Source of the DNA: Saturnia japonica
Lineage: Eukaryota > Arthropoda > Insecta > Lepidoptera > Saturniidae
Direction of reading: 5' to 3'
NCBI GenBank assembly: GCA_033032175.1
Contig: CM065312.1
Location: 558,001 to 622,000, forward strand
DNA length: 64,000 nt
Below are positions 1 to 13,059 of the stretch, piece after piece. The position numbers were made by a program, and so were the translations under genes. Position 1 is the first letter of the stretch. Each line of letters begins with the position of its first letter. A model generated the notes under the pieces. The model did no database searches and was not told where the DNA came from. It saw only the letters and a program-made list of their open reading frames with translations.

Positions 1-2170
1 TTAGATCCATTTGCTTGTTTATTGCAGAATATAAAGGAGTCATTGTTTGCAAAAACAAATAAACTCTATTTAATTGAGGCCCAGAGAAAACACTCGGTAA
101 CTTCCAAAATAGTACTCCACCGGGCCGGAAAACATCCGTCGTTAAAATCCGTAAGAAACTAAATGAAATAACTAACAGAGTACATTGACCTTGAAAGTAC
201 CCATCAGTCGTTCACAAGTCATTTACGGTCTCTGACTCAGCACCTCTGCTAATACAGGCAAACCTCTAATTACGCCCCGTATTAAATCACAAACAATTAA
301 CGCAATCTATCGGTTAATTGCACACCTTTGCAATTGTTTAGTTTAACCTTGGTTTTAAATTACAACTATGAACTATCAATAAAGAAAGTTATATAGTAAA
401 ATTTCATCAAAATAATTAAAAAAGATAATATGTATCGTCCATCTTATTAAAACTACAAATATAATACAAACAGTATGATCAAATCTAAAATAAGATTTAT
501 TTCTTTATAATGCATACAGACTTTTTATAATTATTATAAAAGTAGATTGGCAAAATAATTGCACTGGATCTGATGATAAATATGTCACATTACAATAACA
601 CAAGCTACCTCTTCTTGGAGCCTTTAGAAACTGATCCGGAAATGGTGTTGCATTTCAAGCGGAACTAAAGCGAGTCATCCACAGTATCGCTATCTAGCGG
701 CAAAACAGAATAATACTAAAAACTCAACATATAAAAACACAATTTACGATAATTGCCGTACTTTACCCCGGACGTTTACACAGTAGTGATACATTTAGCG
801 AAATGCATTTCATTTTCCGCAAACACCAATCAAAAAAGATTATAACAGAAATAAAAACTTATATGAAGCAGTACGTACATACAGAAAATATTCCAGTTTC
901 ATGCAAAAGTTTGTTCTGCGTTTGTTCCTGGGTCGGAACTCATATACATCAGCGAGTGTTTCATACTCGATGTACGCTCAACAACTTTAGGTAAAACCTG
1001 ATACTGTATTCTACTTTTCCACGTATATAGACTGTTAAAAGTTTTATAAATCAGGTTTTATCTGCATTCTTACTTATTGTATTAATTGATGATTTAGATG
1101 AAGATGGCAACACGCCAAGACTAAAAGAGAAACTGACTGACTACAGACTAAAAAATAGATTGTTAAATTCGAAGCTACTTCGTTTAAACAATATTTATAT
1201 CAATATTTTTAAATGAATTTATATTTTGAAATAATAGATTTTCTTAAAAAAAAACCTCTGAGCATTTATGCAATAAATCAATAATACTTTGGCAATATCA
1301 CTGAAAGTTCATAAGTGAACCACATATCTCTTAGCACGTTCCCGACATACTACTTCTAAATACTATGTACTCCAAGGTGTTTACTACTATTGAGAACGTA
1401 AAATTAAAACGCATTCTATGGTCAGGACTTATAGACGAGGCCTAAGCATTCAAGGAAGGGCTGGAAGGAAAACCTGGTGGGTGCAGAACTCGATACAGGT
1501 GTAAACTTAAATGGTTACATAGCATTTATAAATGTTCAAACATTCAGTGTTTAGAAATGGAAAGAAAAAAGCCAGATATAAATCGGTCTCGAGATATTAT
1601 ACTTTTTGTAAAACTAAAATTAGTAATAGAAGCTCTGGTCGTAACTTTTCCAAAAGCATGTTTTTATTAAAAATGCAAATGTAATGTAAAAAGTTACATG
1701 CAGAACGCGAACGCATCTGTCGAGCAGTAAAGACCGGTCCGTGCAACAAACAATAAAACTTTTTACGGTAACTCTGTGTCGAGATATAGAGCGGCGCGGA
1801 ATGGAGACCCGGTACAAACCACTCCGCAGGGAACAACTGCTCCTGTTCAAAACATTAAACACTAGAAATATGTGCAGCGCATTCGAAAAGAAAATTATAT
1901 TTTTAAACTGGCTTACAAAAATCACTTCTTTTTACATATTATAGTAAAAGTAGAAATCAAATATAGCAATGTATCCGACATTCATTGCTACCGTCACAAA
2001 ATTATATTCATACCGTACCAAATCGTAAAGCAGTATTGTTGCATTAATTTGCAAAACATTCTAATATCATAACGAAATTTTCATGTCTAATTAATGTACA
2101 AATAATTAAACGTACAATTGTAAAGACAAGCTACTACATGCTTGCTACAACTAGTAATGCTATACGAGTA
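1..2170. other. A+T-rich non-coding stretch
   Basis: I see no recognisable gene, RNA gene or clear repeat in this stretch. The open frames present are short, overlap on both strands and show no known motif. Confidence 0.5.
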
Positions 2171-2174
2171 TTGC

Positions 2175-2245
2175 ATATGCAGGCCAGCATGGCAGAGACG
2201 ACCGCCGAGGAACAACCGATTTCGCGGTAGTCGCCGTTTTGTTTG
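2175..2245 (-). repeat. Dispersed GC-rich short repeat (family D), copy 1
   Basis: About 70 bp that are much richer in G+C than their surroundings. The reverse complement aligns by eye with copies near 4747, 48652 and 54940; the shared core is a CGGCAGTCGCCGCTGTC-like stretch ending in a GGCCTGCAT-like stretch. I do not recognise the family. It could be the end of a larger transposon or a short SINE-like unit. Confidence 0.5.
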
Positions 2246-2261
2246 GACTGTATAGTTACTG

Positions 2262-2295
2262 TATAAAAAGGTGTGGCATCTTGCAATTGTCAGCC
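2262..2295 (+). promoter_or_regulatory. Candidate TATA plus initiator core promoter
   Basis: TATAAAAAGG starts at 2262 and an arthropod-type initiator (TTGTCAG) has its A at 2292, 30 bases downstream, which is the usual spacing. No long open frame or recognisable exon follows. It could drive a non-coding first exon or belong to a transposon, or be chance in A+T-rich DNA. Inference only. Confidence 0.3.
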
Positions 2296-3889
2296 AATAT
2301 AAATTACAAATCTGAAACTAAACTTTGAAACCGCTTTAAGCGATAACTATTGTCGTGTAACAGTGGTAACAAGCTGTTTCGAAGAAACAACTCCACTTTG
2401 AGAAGAGATAACCGAATGCAAGCCAACTAAAATTTCGGTCTAGACGGATTTCTTGAGCAATACTAAAAAGTTTCAAAGTTTCATTCATATAAAACGTCTT
2501 GAATTTGCGATAACTGTAGTAATTAGAATAATGTGTATAATCTAACTGATAAGGATGGGCAATTAACTTGTCGATTAGCGTTTCTGATTTCTCGGCTTAT
2601 GTTTTTAATTCGAGACTCGAGAATTCTATAATTTTCGAAAAACGAAAACTTTTACAATTCCACAGATTTGATATTTAAGTAACTGCAAAAGAAAATTTCG
2701 CTTATTAATAATCATCAGTATCATTACCTAAATAATGGTATTTTAAAACCTTGATTTAAAAAAAAATATAAATTACTCATTTTTGTTACAAACCTTACTA
2801 TGAAAGTTTGAGTATCTTACTATAAAACTTATTTTTTTCTCGTATTAAAAAGTAAGCACTTTGTATATATGTATTATATTATTCTTCCAGTTTTTTAAAT
2901 GATACATAGGTATCAAAAAGAATACTATCAACAAAAATAACAGGTAGGAACGAACTTCAAAATCGACTAAAGAATCTACCTATTTTGAGTATCTATCTTT
3001 TAATTACATATACATAAAAAACTATGACAACCTTCAAATTAGACCAACATATTAGCCTTAAAAACATAGGTCGAGATTAATAAAACCTTAACCTATTCGT
3101 CTCTATTAAATCATTAAATCCCACAATCGATTTCTTATCCTAAGGGCTACAAAGTTTCTAAAGAAAAAAAACCGTTCAATTTTCATTATCTGCGCGGCAA
3201 GCTTTATTGACATTAAAACTTTATATTCATTTACAAGGATTAGCTTTTTTACCAGTTTACAAAAGTTGACATTCCGTTTCTATTAAGCTTCTTATTATGT
3301 GAACACAGACAAGAATTTTCGACACTTTTTTCTCGTCTCGAGTAAACCCATATTTCCCAGTAATTCTCACTTCAAGAATTCTCGACCAGAAAACTAGTAT
3401 CAAAGAACGGAACAACATTGCAAATATACAAAAGTAAGCTTGCATTATATAGTAATAATTACGATAGGTATCGCCCGCCTCCCACATTATTCTGCATAAT
3501 AAAAATGCTCTTGCAATAATTGATCATTATTTTGCTGCCGAGTTATTTTAAAACTGTGATCTCTCCTAAAATATTCATTTAAATCAATTACTGTAAAGGG
3601 CAAATTAAATATTTGTGATGAATAACGTATTTATTTAGCTAAGGATTAATACCATATATATAAAAACACTTTCGCAAATAATTCATTATTTTAGAATAAA
3701 TTTTATTACCATAAAAAAAAGGTAAGTTGAGTAAACCTTAAAAGATAGCCGTATGCTATCCCGAACTTTTTTTAGTACTTTTTATGAAAACCCATTTATC
3801 ACACACGATTATTGCGTAACTTTAACAATTTACGCAGTGAACGCAATGGAAGCCCTCAAAAGAAATAAAATTTCCCATTTTTCCAAAAT

Positions 3890-4065
3890 TTTTCATTGAT
3901 GCTCCGCTCCTGTTGATCATAGCGTGATGTTATATAACCTATAGCCTTCCTCGATAAATGGACTATCTAACACTGAAACACTTTTTCCATTTGAACAAGT
4001 AGTTCCTGAGATAAGCGCGTTCAACCAAACAAACAAACTCTTCAGCTTTATAATATTAGTATAGA
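3890..4065 (-). mobile_element. Helitron 5' end fragment
   Basis: The + strand ends with a TTTATAATATTAGTATAGA-type tip at about 4047-4065. On the minus strand this reads as the lepidopteran Helitron 5' terminus (TC, then ACTAATATTATAAA). It is preceded by an AACAAACAAAC tract typical of these elements. I could not place a CTAGT 3' end, so this is a fragment and its left edge is approximate. Confidence 0.55.
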
Positions 4066-4746
4066 TGATATATGTCACCATATCTCATGTCATCTCCACG
4101 GCATAGTAAATTTAAACTTCCATATCAAAGTTCTGTATGGAATTGCAAAGACTATTGTTTTAAGATAACGATGAAAGGCACTCGAGACTATCTATACGCG
4201 AGTGCACTTGCTTCTAAACTATATTTGAAAACTTGGTGAGTTGAATTCGTTTCTAGATAGGATAGTTATAACGTTCATTTTATGATTTCATGAACATAAT
4301 CTTGTTTTTGATTTCTATTCATTATACTTTGCTATTTCTTAAGGTTCTGTGCTCGACTGACAAAAGTAAATCATTCATGTTCACATAATGGTAGCTCGCA
4401 ATTTCAAATGTAATCTTCGCATACATACCGGTAAAGTTTGAGCGAACGAACATACAAAAACTTCCCAAGTTTTATACAACTATGAGGGAACCGAGGAGCG
4501 ACATCTGTTGCGGATATTACTATGAAATTAAAAATTCACTCCTCGTATGCCGTAATACATTCTCTTTTATCACTTAGAGATACCGGATTGTTTTAAAGGC
4601 AAAATTACAGTATGTGTTCTATAAAAAAAAAAAAATATTTTGGTCCTTATGTTTTAGATAGTTTTCAGCAAGATATAACTCACCTTCACAACAAGGCATG
4701 TTTTATTTACATAGATTGTACTGTACTTAAAGGTAATCACAGGATA

Positions 4747-4830
4747 ATCCAAAAACAACGATGACCATCGAGAGAGTTCGGCAATCCATCGACAATCACC
4801 ATTGTCATGCTGCTGCAAGATGTATAACGT
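4747..4830 (+). repeat. Dispersed GC-rich short repeat (family D), copy 2
   Basis: It aligns by eye with the copy at 48652: an AAAAACAACGATGACCATCGAGAG-like start (positions 4751-4774) followed by an ATCGACAATCACC-like core. Several C-to-T and G-to-A differences suggest an older copy with decayed CpG sites. Confidence 0.45.
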
Positions 4831-5097
4831 GGTACAAATAACCTTTCACCCACCACGTTGACGTGCACTCTCCCACGTAACTCCTCCACTGAGCGTGATT
4901 TCATGACATATTAGTTTAAAACTTCAAAGTACTTCTACGCTACTGGACTATTAACAAGATCCTGTGTCGCATCTAACTGAGCACAACATGGTTATATCGT
5001 GCAAGACGAAAAAACTAACTTAATAGACTGATAACTTGAAGATAGTTCATTCATTATTTGATCAAGATATATTTAGCTCTCACAAAAATTATATTAT

Positions 5098-5366
5098 ACT
5101 GGCTATGCCCCACGGTTTCATCCGTGTTAATTTTGTACGACAAACATCGCCAACGCACCCGTCTAGGCAATTTTTTATACATTGTGTAAAACTATCGACA
5201 TTTTTATGAGAAATAAATTATTTTTTCAAATTATAATATAGCCTATGTTACTCGCTGATACTGTAGATATTGTTGTAAGAATTTTCAAAATCGTTCCAGT
5301 AGTTTTTTAGTTTATCCATTACAAACAAAAAAACCAAATCTCTAGTCTTTATAATATTGGTCTAGA
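5098..5366 (-). mobile_element. Short non-autonomous Helitron
   Basis: The left edge reads ACTGGCTATGCCCCACGG, a decayed form of the reverse complement of the CTAGT 3' end with its upstream CCG-rich stem. The right edge reads TTTATAATATTGGTCTAGA, the reverse complement of the 5' end. It is about 270 bp with no coding capacity. A second, similar element begins 22 bp to the right in the same orientation. Confidence 0.55.
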
Positions 5367-5387
5367 TAGTTAATAATGTTATTACAG

Positions 5388-5690
5388 ACCAGCTGTACTC
5401 CACGGTATCTCTCCACCGCACCACTGCCAACGCACTTGTGTAGCATATCGTTGTTCTCGGCCCGTACTTGCGTACAGATTCCCAGATCGCTTAGCAGTTA
5501 CGCTTACTACTACGCTAAGCAGAATTGTGGCGTGAACTTCCATAGCCTATAAACTTCACCAATAAATAAGATATAAAATGTAAAAAATAATTCTTCAAAA
5601 CTTATTGTTAGTTCCAGAGATTAACGCGTACAAACAAACAAACAAAAAAAATCAAGCAACATTTTGAGCTTTATAACATTCCTATAGAAT
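5388..5690 (-). mobile_element. Short non-autonomous Helitron, tandem neighbour
   Basis: It starts with CCAGCTGTACTCCACGGT (a degraded 3' tip) and ends with an AACAAACAAACA tract followed by GCTTTATAACATTCCTATAGA (a degraded 5' tip). About 300 bp, non-coding, same orientation as the element at 5098-5366. Confidence 0.5.
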
Positions 5691-8600
5691 ACTGTACCTA
5701 CAGCAAGGATCGTTTTATTAGAACATCTTTTACTCTTTAATTTTTTTTACTGAATACACTTAGAAAATCCATTTTTCACGTCAGTCCAGATATCATCGGA
5801 TTCATTATCGAATGAGAGTGCTCTCTCTCCGATGCACGGATTGAAGAGATTCTAAATCGTAACTCAGAGATGAAAGTATTGTTAGAATTTTCCAATATAG
5901 AATTTTCTTTAAAAAACTACATTATGTTCGGGATATTGCATCAAACATATACAATTCCAGATTAGGTTTTCATATCCTCTACAGTTGCTTTCTATTTTCA
6001 ACTTATACGACGGCAAAAAATAATGTACTTTAGTATCGATCCAACAATAGCGTGTTCTGAGCTTTGGGTAAAGAATAACCGTATGTCTCCTTAGGATCGT
6101 GGTAGTCTTTTTTAGTAATTGCTTTGATAGTTTACCAACCTCAAATGTTGAAAATTTGTCATCAAATCATTTTTCTCATTTCAAGCTGAGTGTGTTCATT
6201 TATTCATTTCTATTATCGTCGCAAAAGACATACATGGTCTTTGCCAGTATCAATGTTTTTTTTATGCCATTAATAAATAAAGTTTAGTTCGATATGAATA
6301 TTATTTCTCCAATTTCCAAGTATGTTCAACGTAGCCAAGCCGCGTGCCAATTTACTAGTCCCCAATTAAAACTGTTTCAAAGGACTAGAAGCCAACTGGA
6401 AATTCACGTTCCTTGCTATTATTTCTCATTCGCTTCATTTGTACATACAACCAAAATATCAGTTTACGAATTAAAACAAAAGTAATGCATGAAAGAATAT
6501 TGAAAATTATTCCTTATTCGTAAAGTTTCCGTAAAAAAATCTACGTTTCGTTTAAGTTATAGAGATTTGTGGTCAAAAGTTACATGTACATAAATAAATC
6601 CGTAGTTCTGTTTGAATCGCTGTGAAACTCAAAAACGGCTAGACTGATTTTTATGAGATTTCACACTTCAGGAAGTTTGCCATTAATCAATTGATAGACT
6701 ATAAGAATTATTATTAATATGAGTAGAGAGAAAAATACAAGAAGTAATTAATTACTATGTAATAAACACGTGCGGAGCTGTAGTACACCGCTAATTCACT
6801 ATGAAAACTATGTAATAAAGATTACAATCTGAAACATTTATTGAAATCCGAGCACTAATAGAGGCATTGCTCTGGCAGGGAGTACTTAGTGCGAGGCTAT
6901 CGCGTCGCGTCGTGTCGTGTCGTGCCGTACGCCTGAAACTTTTTCTATAAAATAACAATTTGCCATTGTTCCATTATTTTCAACAAAAACCTCTGTTTTT
7001 TATTTGTACGTGACACGGTTATTATTGTAAGCATCGAATGGGATTTTTTTATACAGTCTCATCTTTATAGCTATAATTAATACCGAATGAACACCACGTG
7101 TCAATAATAAACGAAGCAATGAGACAGCGGAACCAACGGACACCCTCAAGCCTAACTCTATAGCCGCTACGACAGTACAGGCAGGAAGATGTGTAAGCCC
7201 CGATAAGAACCTTTAATTTTCATAAAATGTATCCTGAATACGGTCTCTATCCATTCCGATAGGTGATCCAATCCCCTAGCAATAACTGATCAAAAATTAT
7301 TTAGATTTTCATCATGAGCCGGCAATCTCTGTCTCTCCAGAGGTATTATTACACGTAACTTATTTTATGTTCTACCTTTACGACAAGATCACGGCTCTAA
7401 TAAAATTTTATAAGCTTTTATATAAATCATGTAAATTTATGATATGACAGTCCATATTGCAATGTCGTATGCAAATGGCGTCAGATGTCGCCGCCGCTAC
7501 GTAGACTGCCGAGCCAACGCCACGCCGAACATCGGTTCCGCATTGCTCCATTTATTAAATCAGTTTCTGCATCACAAGATTAATGTTCAACGAGCATATT
7601 GAATAACAATTGAACGAGAAAGAGAGACGAATTTATATGTTTAAAACAGAATGAACATAACAGAAACAAACTATATTTAAGTTATCTACAGAATTAAATT
7701 TATGACATAAATGTAAAAAAAAAATTACATTTCAAATAGTAGTGCATGAGAGATTTCAATATCCATTCAAATCTCTGTTTAATTTGCCTTTGGCTAAAAG
7801 AAACGTAATGTCTCGCATCCTAAAAAAGATCGTTGCTGTCTGTGAACAGCTACTCTCTCGAAGGTTAATTTATGTCAATAAAGTTAATTAAAAAATAATA
7901 AGCAATATGCAAAAGTTTTTTAATCAGGGTTAACGCGACCTTATTATCTATTACATTTTCTACTAGAAATTCTATAATGAAATATTCCATAAAGGCGCCA
8001 TTAGTAAATCTGCTGCACCATAAATTCAACATTTCGAACGTATCTACTATGAATAATAAAAGCGAGACAGAGTAAAGCATACCGCATACTGTACGTGCGA
8101 CAGGGATAAATGCGGTAATGCTAGATACTCATATCTTACACAATTGTTAAACGCATCATGTTACATATAAATTTATATCGGAAACTAATGTAGAATATAA
8201 TGTATTATTTAACTTATTAAACACTACTCCTAAGCTTTCTATAGAGATTTCTTTAATTATTATTTATTTTATTAATCTCCTTCATGTATATACGAGACGA
8301 AATATAATTTCACATATTAAAAACGGTTACTATATACTTTTTCAAGTCATATCGATCAAACTTGCCCGTGTCAAAGAACCAGCAAATGTTTCACTTAATA
8401 ATATTCTTGCGAGTGATATTTCCTAAACTTAAAAAATATTGTTCGTCATTCTAAGTACGTTATGACTTGCCCATAGCATAAGGAGCAATTGTCGATGAAA
8501 GATAATTCAAGTAAAATAAATTCTGAAACGTTCTTCAGTCCAATAATAGCGAGTACTACGTGTACCTACATGTAATCCAATTTATAAGAAGTCGTCACTG

Positions 8601-10570
8601 ACAATTCCCATCTTGTATTTATTGAAACGTAATAAAACTTGTGAAATGTTGACAAACAGAAGTGGTTCAGAACCTCTGGCGTACAGCCGGTGTTAGTTCG
8701 CAACTAATTTGACACGTCATGTCGCTTTACGAACGGCTCTAATCTTGACAAATGAACCTATATTACGTACAGGAACGTGAACAAATTCTTAGAACGGTAT
8801 TTCGTGTTTTTTTACAAACTACTTATGTAGTTACTTTAATATGTATTAAAGAAATCCTATTTCGGGTTTTTTTAGCTTTGAACGAGAAATGTGCAGACTT
8901 TTAAAGCCGAGCTGTAACGTGGCTGAAGATTTATTTATGCAAATATACAAATTTACATAAACACGTGGACAGTGACGAAGGACTAACTGTAATTACAAGA
9001 TTAATCAAAAGGGAACTGTTGTATATAAAACCCACCCATTTGCACATAACTTATTTATAGGAACTGAACGCACAAGTAGACGAAGCTTAATAACATGAAA
9101 ATCCTGCGAAAACGAAAGATGTTTAAAGGAAAGAGTATAAATGTCTCCCCGGTGACCGATTCCTAACATCTAGTGAAGATAAACTCAATTATTAACGAGC
9201 AGTAGAGCTGTAGGTAACCACCGAAGCACTCAACAAGTCCCTCACATCTACATACATTCCTTAATTTACCTCGCAACCGTGTTTGACTCATCTGTAACGT
9301 TAGCCTTTGAGAATGCTTTTAATATTTGATGTACTCGTTAAAAACCTTGACGCAGATCCGTATTTAGGAATCTTTCTGGGTCCCTATTACATTCCCAATA
9401 ACTTATCAAAACGACCTAGGTGTATTAGCACCGACTTAAACTACTTGTACATAAGAACAACATAACGCCATCAATTATGGCATATGAACCTATCAAGACA
9501 GTTTTCAAGGGGACCAACTTATTAGCTGACCTCGATTAGGACTACCGACCTGTTTAAAGGTGATTGCAAATACATATAGGCCATAGTATTCGCTTATTAT
9601 CAAATGGAAGCTATTTCTTTTTGGTTTTTTATATAAAAAGTTGTCAATATAGACTATTATAGTGAGTTTATAGTACAACATTGAACTATTAAAAAAAAGT
9701 TATTCAGTATTACTAATGTGATTATTAATCATTATATTTTGATATTTCCACTGAAAACCGGGTACATATGTATTCTTTTCTTCACGGACAAAAAATTGAA
9801 ATGTTTATGAATTGAACGTAGCTTAGTTACGATATTTATTTGTAGCGAAAGTAGAGTAGTTACGCAACGAATTTGTAGCCATGAACGTAGCAACCGCTAC
9901 GACAACCAGATAAAAACAAAACTGGAGTTTTAGCTTGTGGGTCCTAAAGTGTAGTCTACTTTGATATTCTGATTGCGAGACTGTAATATTTTCGGAGAAA
10001 ATTAAATATTACATAGGTTTACAAGGAGTCTCATTTGAAGTTGAGATCCCTAATTGTAAACATATGTTTAAAGGACAACCTTTTGTTGTAGATCTGAAGC
10101 GTGATACGTCTCATGTTTGCCTCCAGTTTCACCTTATCTGACATTATAATAGATAGAAACGTGATACAACAAAGTTACAGATGTTAATTTGTAATATATA
10201 TGTATAATTATACACAAATGATGTATGAATTAAATTTGAAATTGATTTGTTCTAGACTGAGCTTGCCATTTAATGCATTCTTCATTTTCATAAAAAGGGA
10301 AAAGAAAACATAACCCAGCATTCAAAACAACATTTCAAATATTACACTAAAATATGACAATGCCACTTACTAATAATCAATTAATAATCCGTTTTAATAT
10401 TCTAAAGTCTTATATCTAAGAATTCAAATAAAACATAACAGTGAAACACGAATAAAACGATAACTTCTTTGTATCCTCGTAACTGGAATGAAATAAAAAC
10501 GAGGTACATCGTAAAACAAAGTCATAACTTTCAAATTAATATTCCGTTCATCCTAAACAAATAAATATAA
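5691..10570. other. A+T-rich non-coding stretch
   Basis: No gene recognised. One notable sub-feature is a small pentamer-rich stretch near 6900-6930 (CGTGT/CGTCG units). The segment near 6600-6680 resembles interspersed repeat sequence (CTGTGAAACTCAAAAACGGC and onward) similar to 23280-23345. Confidence 0.45.
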
Positions 10571-10577
10571 TAAGAGC

Positions 10578-10622
10578 CAGTGGTGATCGAACCCCGGCCG
10601 CTGCTGGAGCAAGCCGATGCAA
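10578..10622 (-). repeat. tRNA-like B-box relic (SINE-like)
   Basis: The minus strand reads GGGGTTCGATCACCAC, which matches a pol III B box (GGTTCGANTCC), within a locally GC-rich 45-bp patch. No full cloverleaf is apparent, so a SINE fragment is more likely than a tRNA gene. Confidence 0.3.
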
Positions 10623-10875
10623 AAATATAATAATAATAATTGTAAAAACTTTCAATTGTTCGCCTGGGCATTTCTATGCTTAGGGTTGCCTAAGCTACTA
10701 TAATATACATATGTTACTCATATACTAAGTCTCTTAGTCTGCATGAATCATGTTAGAAAAACCCACAGATTCGAAATCTACAATAATACAGAATCTATAA
10801 ATCCATTGTGCATTTTTTGAAATTATTTATTATATAATGCTGCTTATTGGTTAGTATTTGATTTTAATTAAAGCA

Positions 10876-11245
10876 TCTATATATTAATACGTGAAGCAAA
10901 AGCTTTCTACTCCTTTTTAAGCATATTGCATGCACGGAAGCCTGTGAGGTTTGGCATGGTTGAAGTTTATATGGAGAAGGAGTGCAGAAAGCTAAAATTT
11001 ATCTATAATATCTGTTACTAATATATTAAATTAAATAAATTAAATGAATACTGCGAATCCTAACCCGACCAGTGCCATTGAAATTGACCCCTCAAAATAT
11101 TGACATTGTCTCTCAACGAAAAGTGAAAGCAAGTGACGTAGATAATACTCATTGTTAAGGTTAATGAATACTGCAAATTTCAAACAGAAGATATTTTATG
11201 ATCAAAAAGTACCTGGTAAATTTCGACCTTAGGGCCTTCGCTAGT
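10876..11245 (+). mobile_element. Helitron-like non-autonomous element (family A), copy 1
   Basis: About 370 bp. It starts TCTATATATTAATACGTGAAG and ends GCTAGT, flanked by A on the left and T on the right, as expected for Helitron insertion between A and T. The interior (GGAGTGCAGAAAGCTAAAAT and onward) is shared with copies at 44544, about 53679 and about 60597. In this copy the 3' hairpin is degraded. It has no coding capacity. Confidence 0.6.
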
Positions 11246-11589
11246 TATAGCCCATATGTTGACTCATGAAATCGAAACCACGATAGAAAATATTGGCAAC
11301 CCACCCATGCACCGCAAAGTAGATGAGAAAACTTCAGCTTAATCGGTCCACGACGGCAACTGTTTAAACAAAGAGTTCATTCCCCTGTTGTTTCTTTAAC
11401 GTTTTTCCACCAGGCAACCAAGCTGTTTGGAATAAAAAATTAGTTCAAGTGATACTTTAGAAGTTTTTCATTAAATTTTCTAAAATATCTACAGTAATCT
11501 TACTTCTTATGAAATTCTTTATTTTTTAAATTAAATTAAGCACAAGAGCTTTGTAAAAATATGTCAATTTGTGTTTAATATAATTTATT

Positions 11590-11870
11590 TGACTTGAAAC
11601 AACCCAGTACCTATCCAATACTTCGACCCTATCGAAGATCGCAGCCACATAACTTTGTGTTGTGTCCCTGCAGTGAGTATAGTTTCCGGACCTCCTTGGA
11701 AAGGGGAATTCAAGGTCAGCGAGGCACTAGTGATAACTATGGCATTACAAGCGTCGAAGGTTACGGTTCCTGCTTAGCATCAGGCAGGTCAAATGCTTGT
11801 TTGCCATCATTGTTATATAAAATGTACTCGTTGAAACACACCGCGTCGTTTTGACACACCACATAAGTGA
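11590..11870 (-). repeat. Lepidopteran-type dispersed repeat
   Basis: The minus strand reads a CTGCCTGATGCTAAGCAGG-like stretch, then GTAACCTTCGACG, then CTCACTGCAGGGACACAACAC, then TGTGGCTGCGATCTTC. From memory of lepidopteran genomes this resembles a very common interspersed repeat (probably a CR1-like 3' end or SINE). A related + strand copy lies at about 43460-43680. The 86-residue open frame it contains is not considered a gene. Confidence 0.45.
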
Positions 11871-12309
11871 TTTTACCGTGTTTATTTATATTTTATATAC
11901 ACTTGTAAATGAAGTTTCACGTGTTAAAATGTTCACTGTTACACTGTACATCCTCGTAGTGACCAGGCGTACTGCAGATACTTTAGGAACTCCGCATTAA
12001 TAAATAAACTAACAACATGAAAAAAGTTACGTAAAATAAAATCAATATAAAATATAGGTGACAACCATAAATCGATCTGTGGAACGATTAGACAATGAAT
12101 TATGTAGCATCACTGTGAGAACACTGAACATTTTTCTGGTGTCGTAAATAACGAATCATTTGCCCGCAGTATGTACGCTGCGAACCTGACCCTATTAATT
12201 AAAATTGACACGGATATTTGAATAATTTATTCTGGTAAAATCCGGTACTGCAAATTAGCACACCGTTTGCTTTATAATAAGAAGGAACCTGAGTGCTCAG
12301 TAGTTGAAA

Positions 12310-12385
12310 TTATGACGAAGCCATAGCATAGTGGTAGAGCTGATTTGCTATCTATGCTCAAGTTCAAAAAACCAGTACTTGTTGG
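12310..12385 (+). repeat. tRNA-like A-box relic (SINE-like)
   Basis: TAGCATAGTGGTAGAGCTG matches the pol III A-box consensus. About 35 bases downstream AGTTCAAAAAACC sits where a B box would be but is decayed. It may be the head of an old tRNA-derived SINE; it does not fold into an obvious full tRNA by eye. Confidence 0.3.
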
Positions 12386-12787
12386 TGTTGTCCAGAAACT
12401 GCATATGAGAGTTAATTTTGTTTCTCGAGTTAGTGTGTTATCAGCTTTTCCAACGCATTGTCGTCGCAAATGAGATTGTATACAAACGCCACAATGAAAA
12501 GTTTAATTACATCAATTGTACCCCAATATATGTTGTTTGCGAATTCTGCGATTTTCGCAAACAATGAAATTAATGACAGAGAAATGTGTTTTTTATAACA
12601 TACCATCACGCCGAATGGTTATGCAGAGGTGTACTAATTTACACCCACAGTTAGCCGGGTACGATTTAGGTCCCATGTAATAGGGGGCGAGTCTAATGCC
12701 ATTAATCGGGCGCAAAGCCAAACTCCGAGCTGCTACTGAGAATTTCATTAAAAAAATCCTTGAAAATAATATCGTTTTTGTTTGATA

Positions 12788-12905
12788 AGGAACACCTCAA
12801 GGGTGGATCACATTTCAATTACATTGACATTGGATCTTCAACTTCGAAGATACACCAGGGAACCCTTTAACATCATTGAAGTTGATTTTTTTTTTGTTAC
12901 AAATT
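12788..12905 (-). repeat. Dispersed repeat family B, fragment
   Basis: It shares with 51655-51775 the block TTCGAAGATACACCAGG followed by ATCATTGAAGTTG and a T-rich run. The reverse complement matches 40972-41210 and 46440-46690. This is a fragment of a repeat whose longer copies end in an AGTCnGTTAAA-like tail. Confidence 0.45.
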
Positions 12906-13059
12906 GTCTTCTTTGTCAAACATTTACTTTTTTATTCATTTGCCCTAACATCTTCACTGAATGTTCGAGAATGGTATGTGTTACCTTCAACGTAATTCAA
13001 TATCCTCTTGGTTTTCATTTTTCCCCTTCATCATCATTATTTAACCACTGTTATTAATA

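Noticed and set aside
11594..11854. An 86-residue open frame
   Set aside because: It lies within a dispersed lepidopteran repeat on the opposite strand.
12318..12385. Functional tRNA gene
   Set aside because: The A box is good but the B box is decayed and no acceptor stem pairs; treated as a SINE relic.
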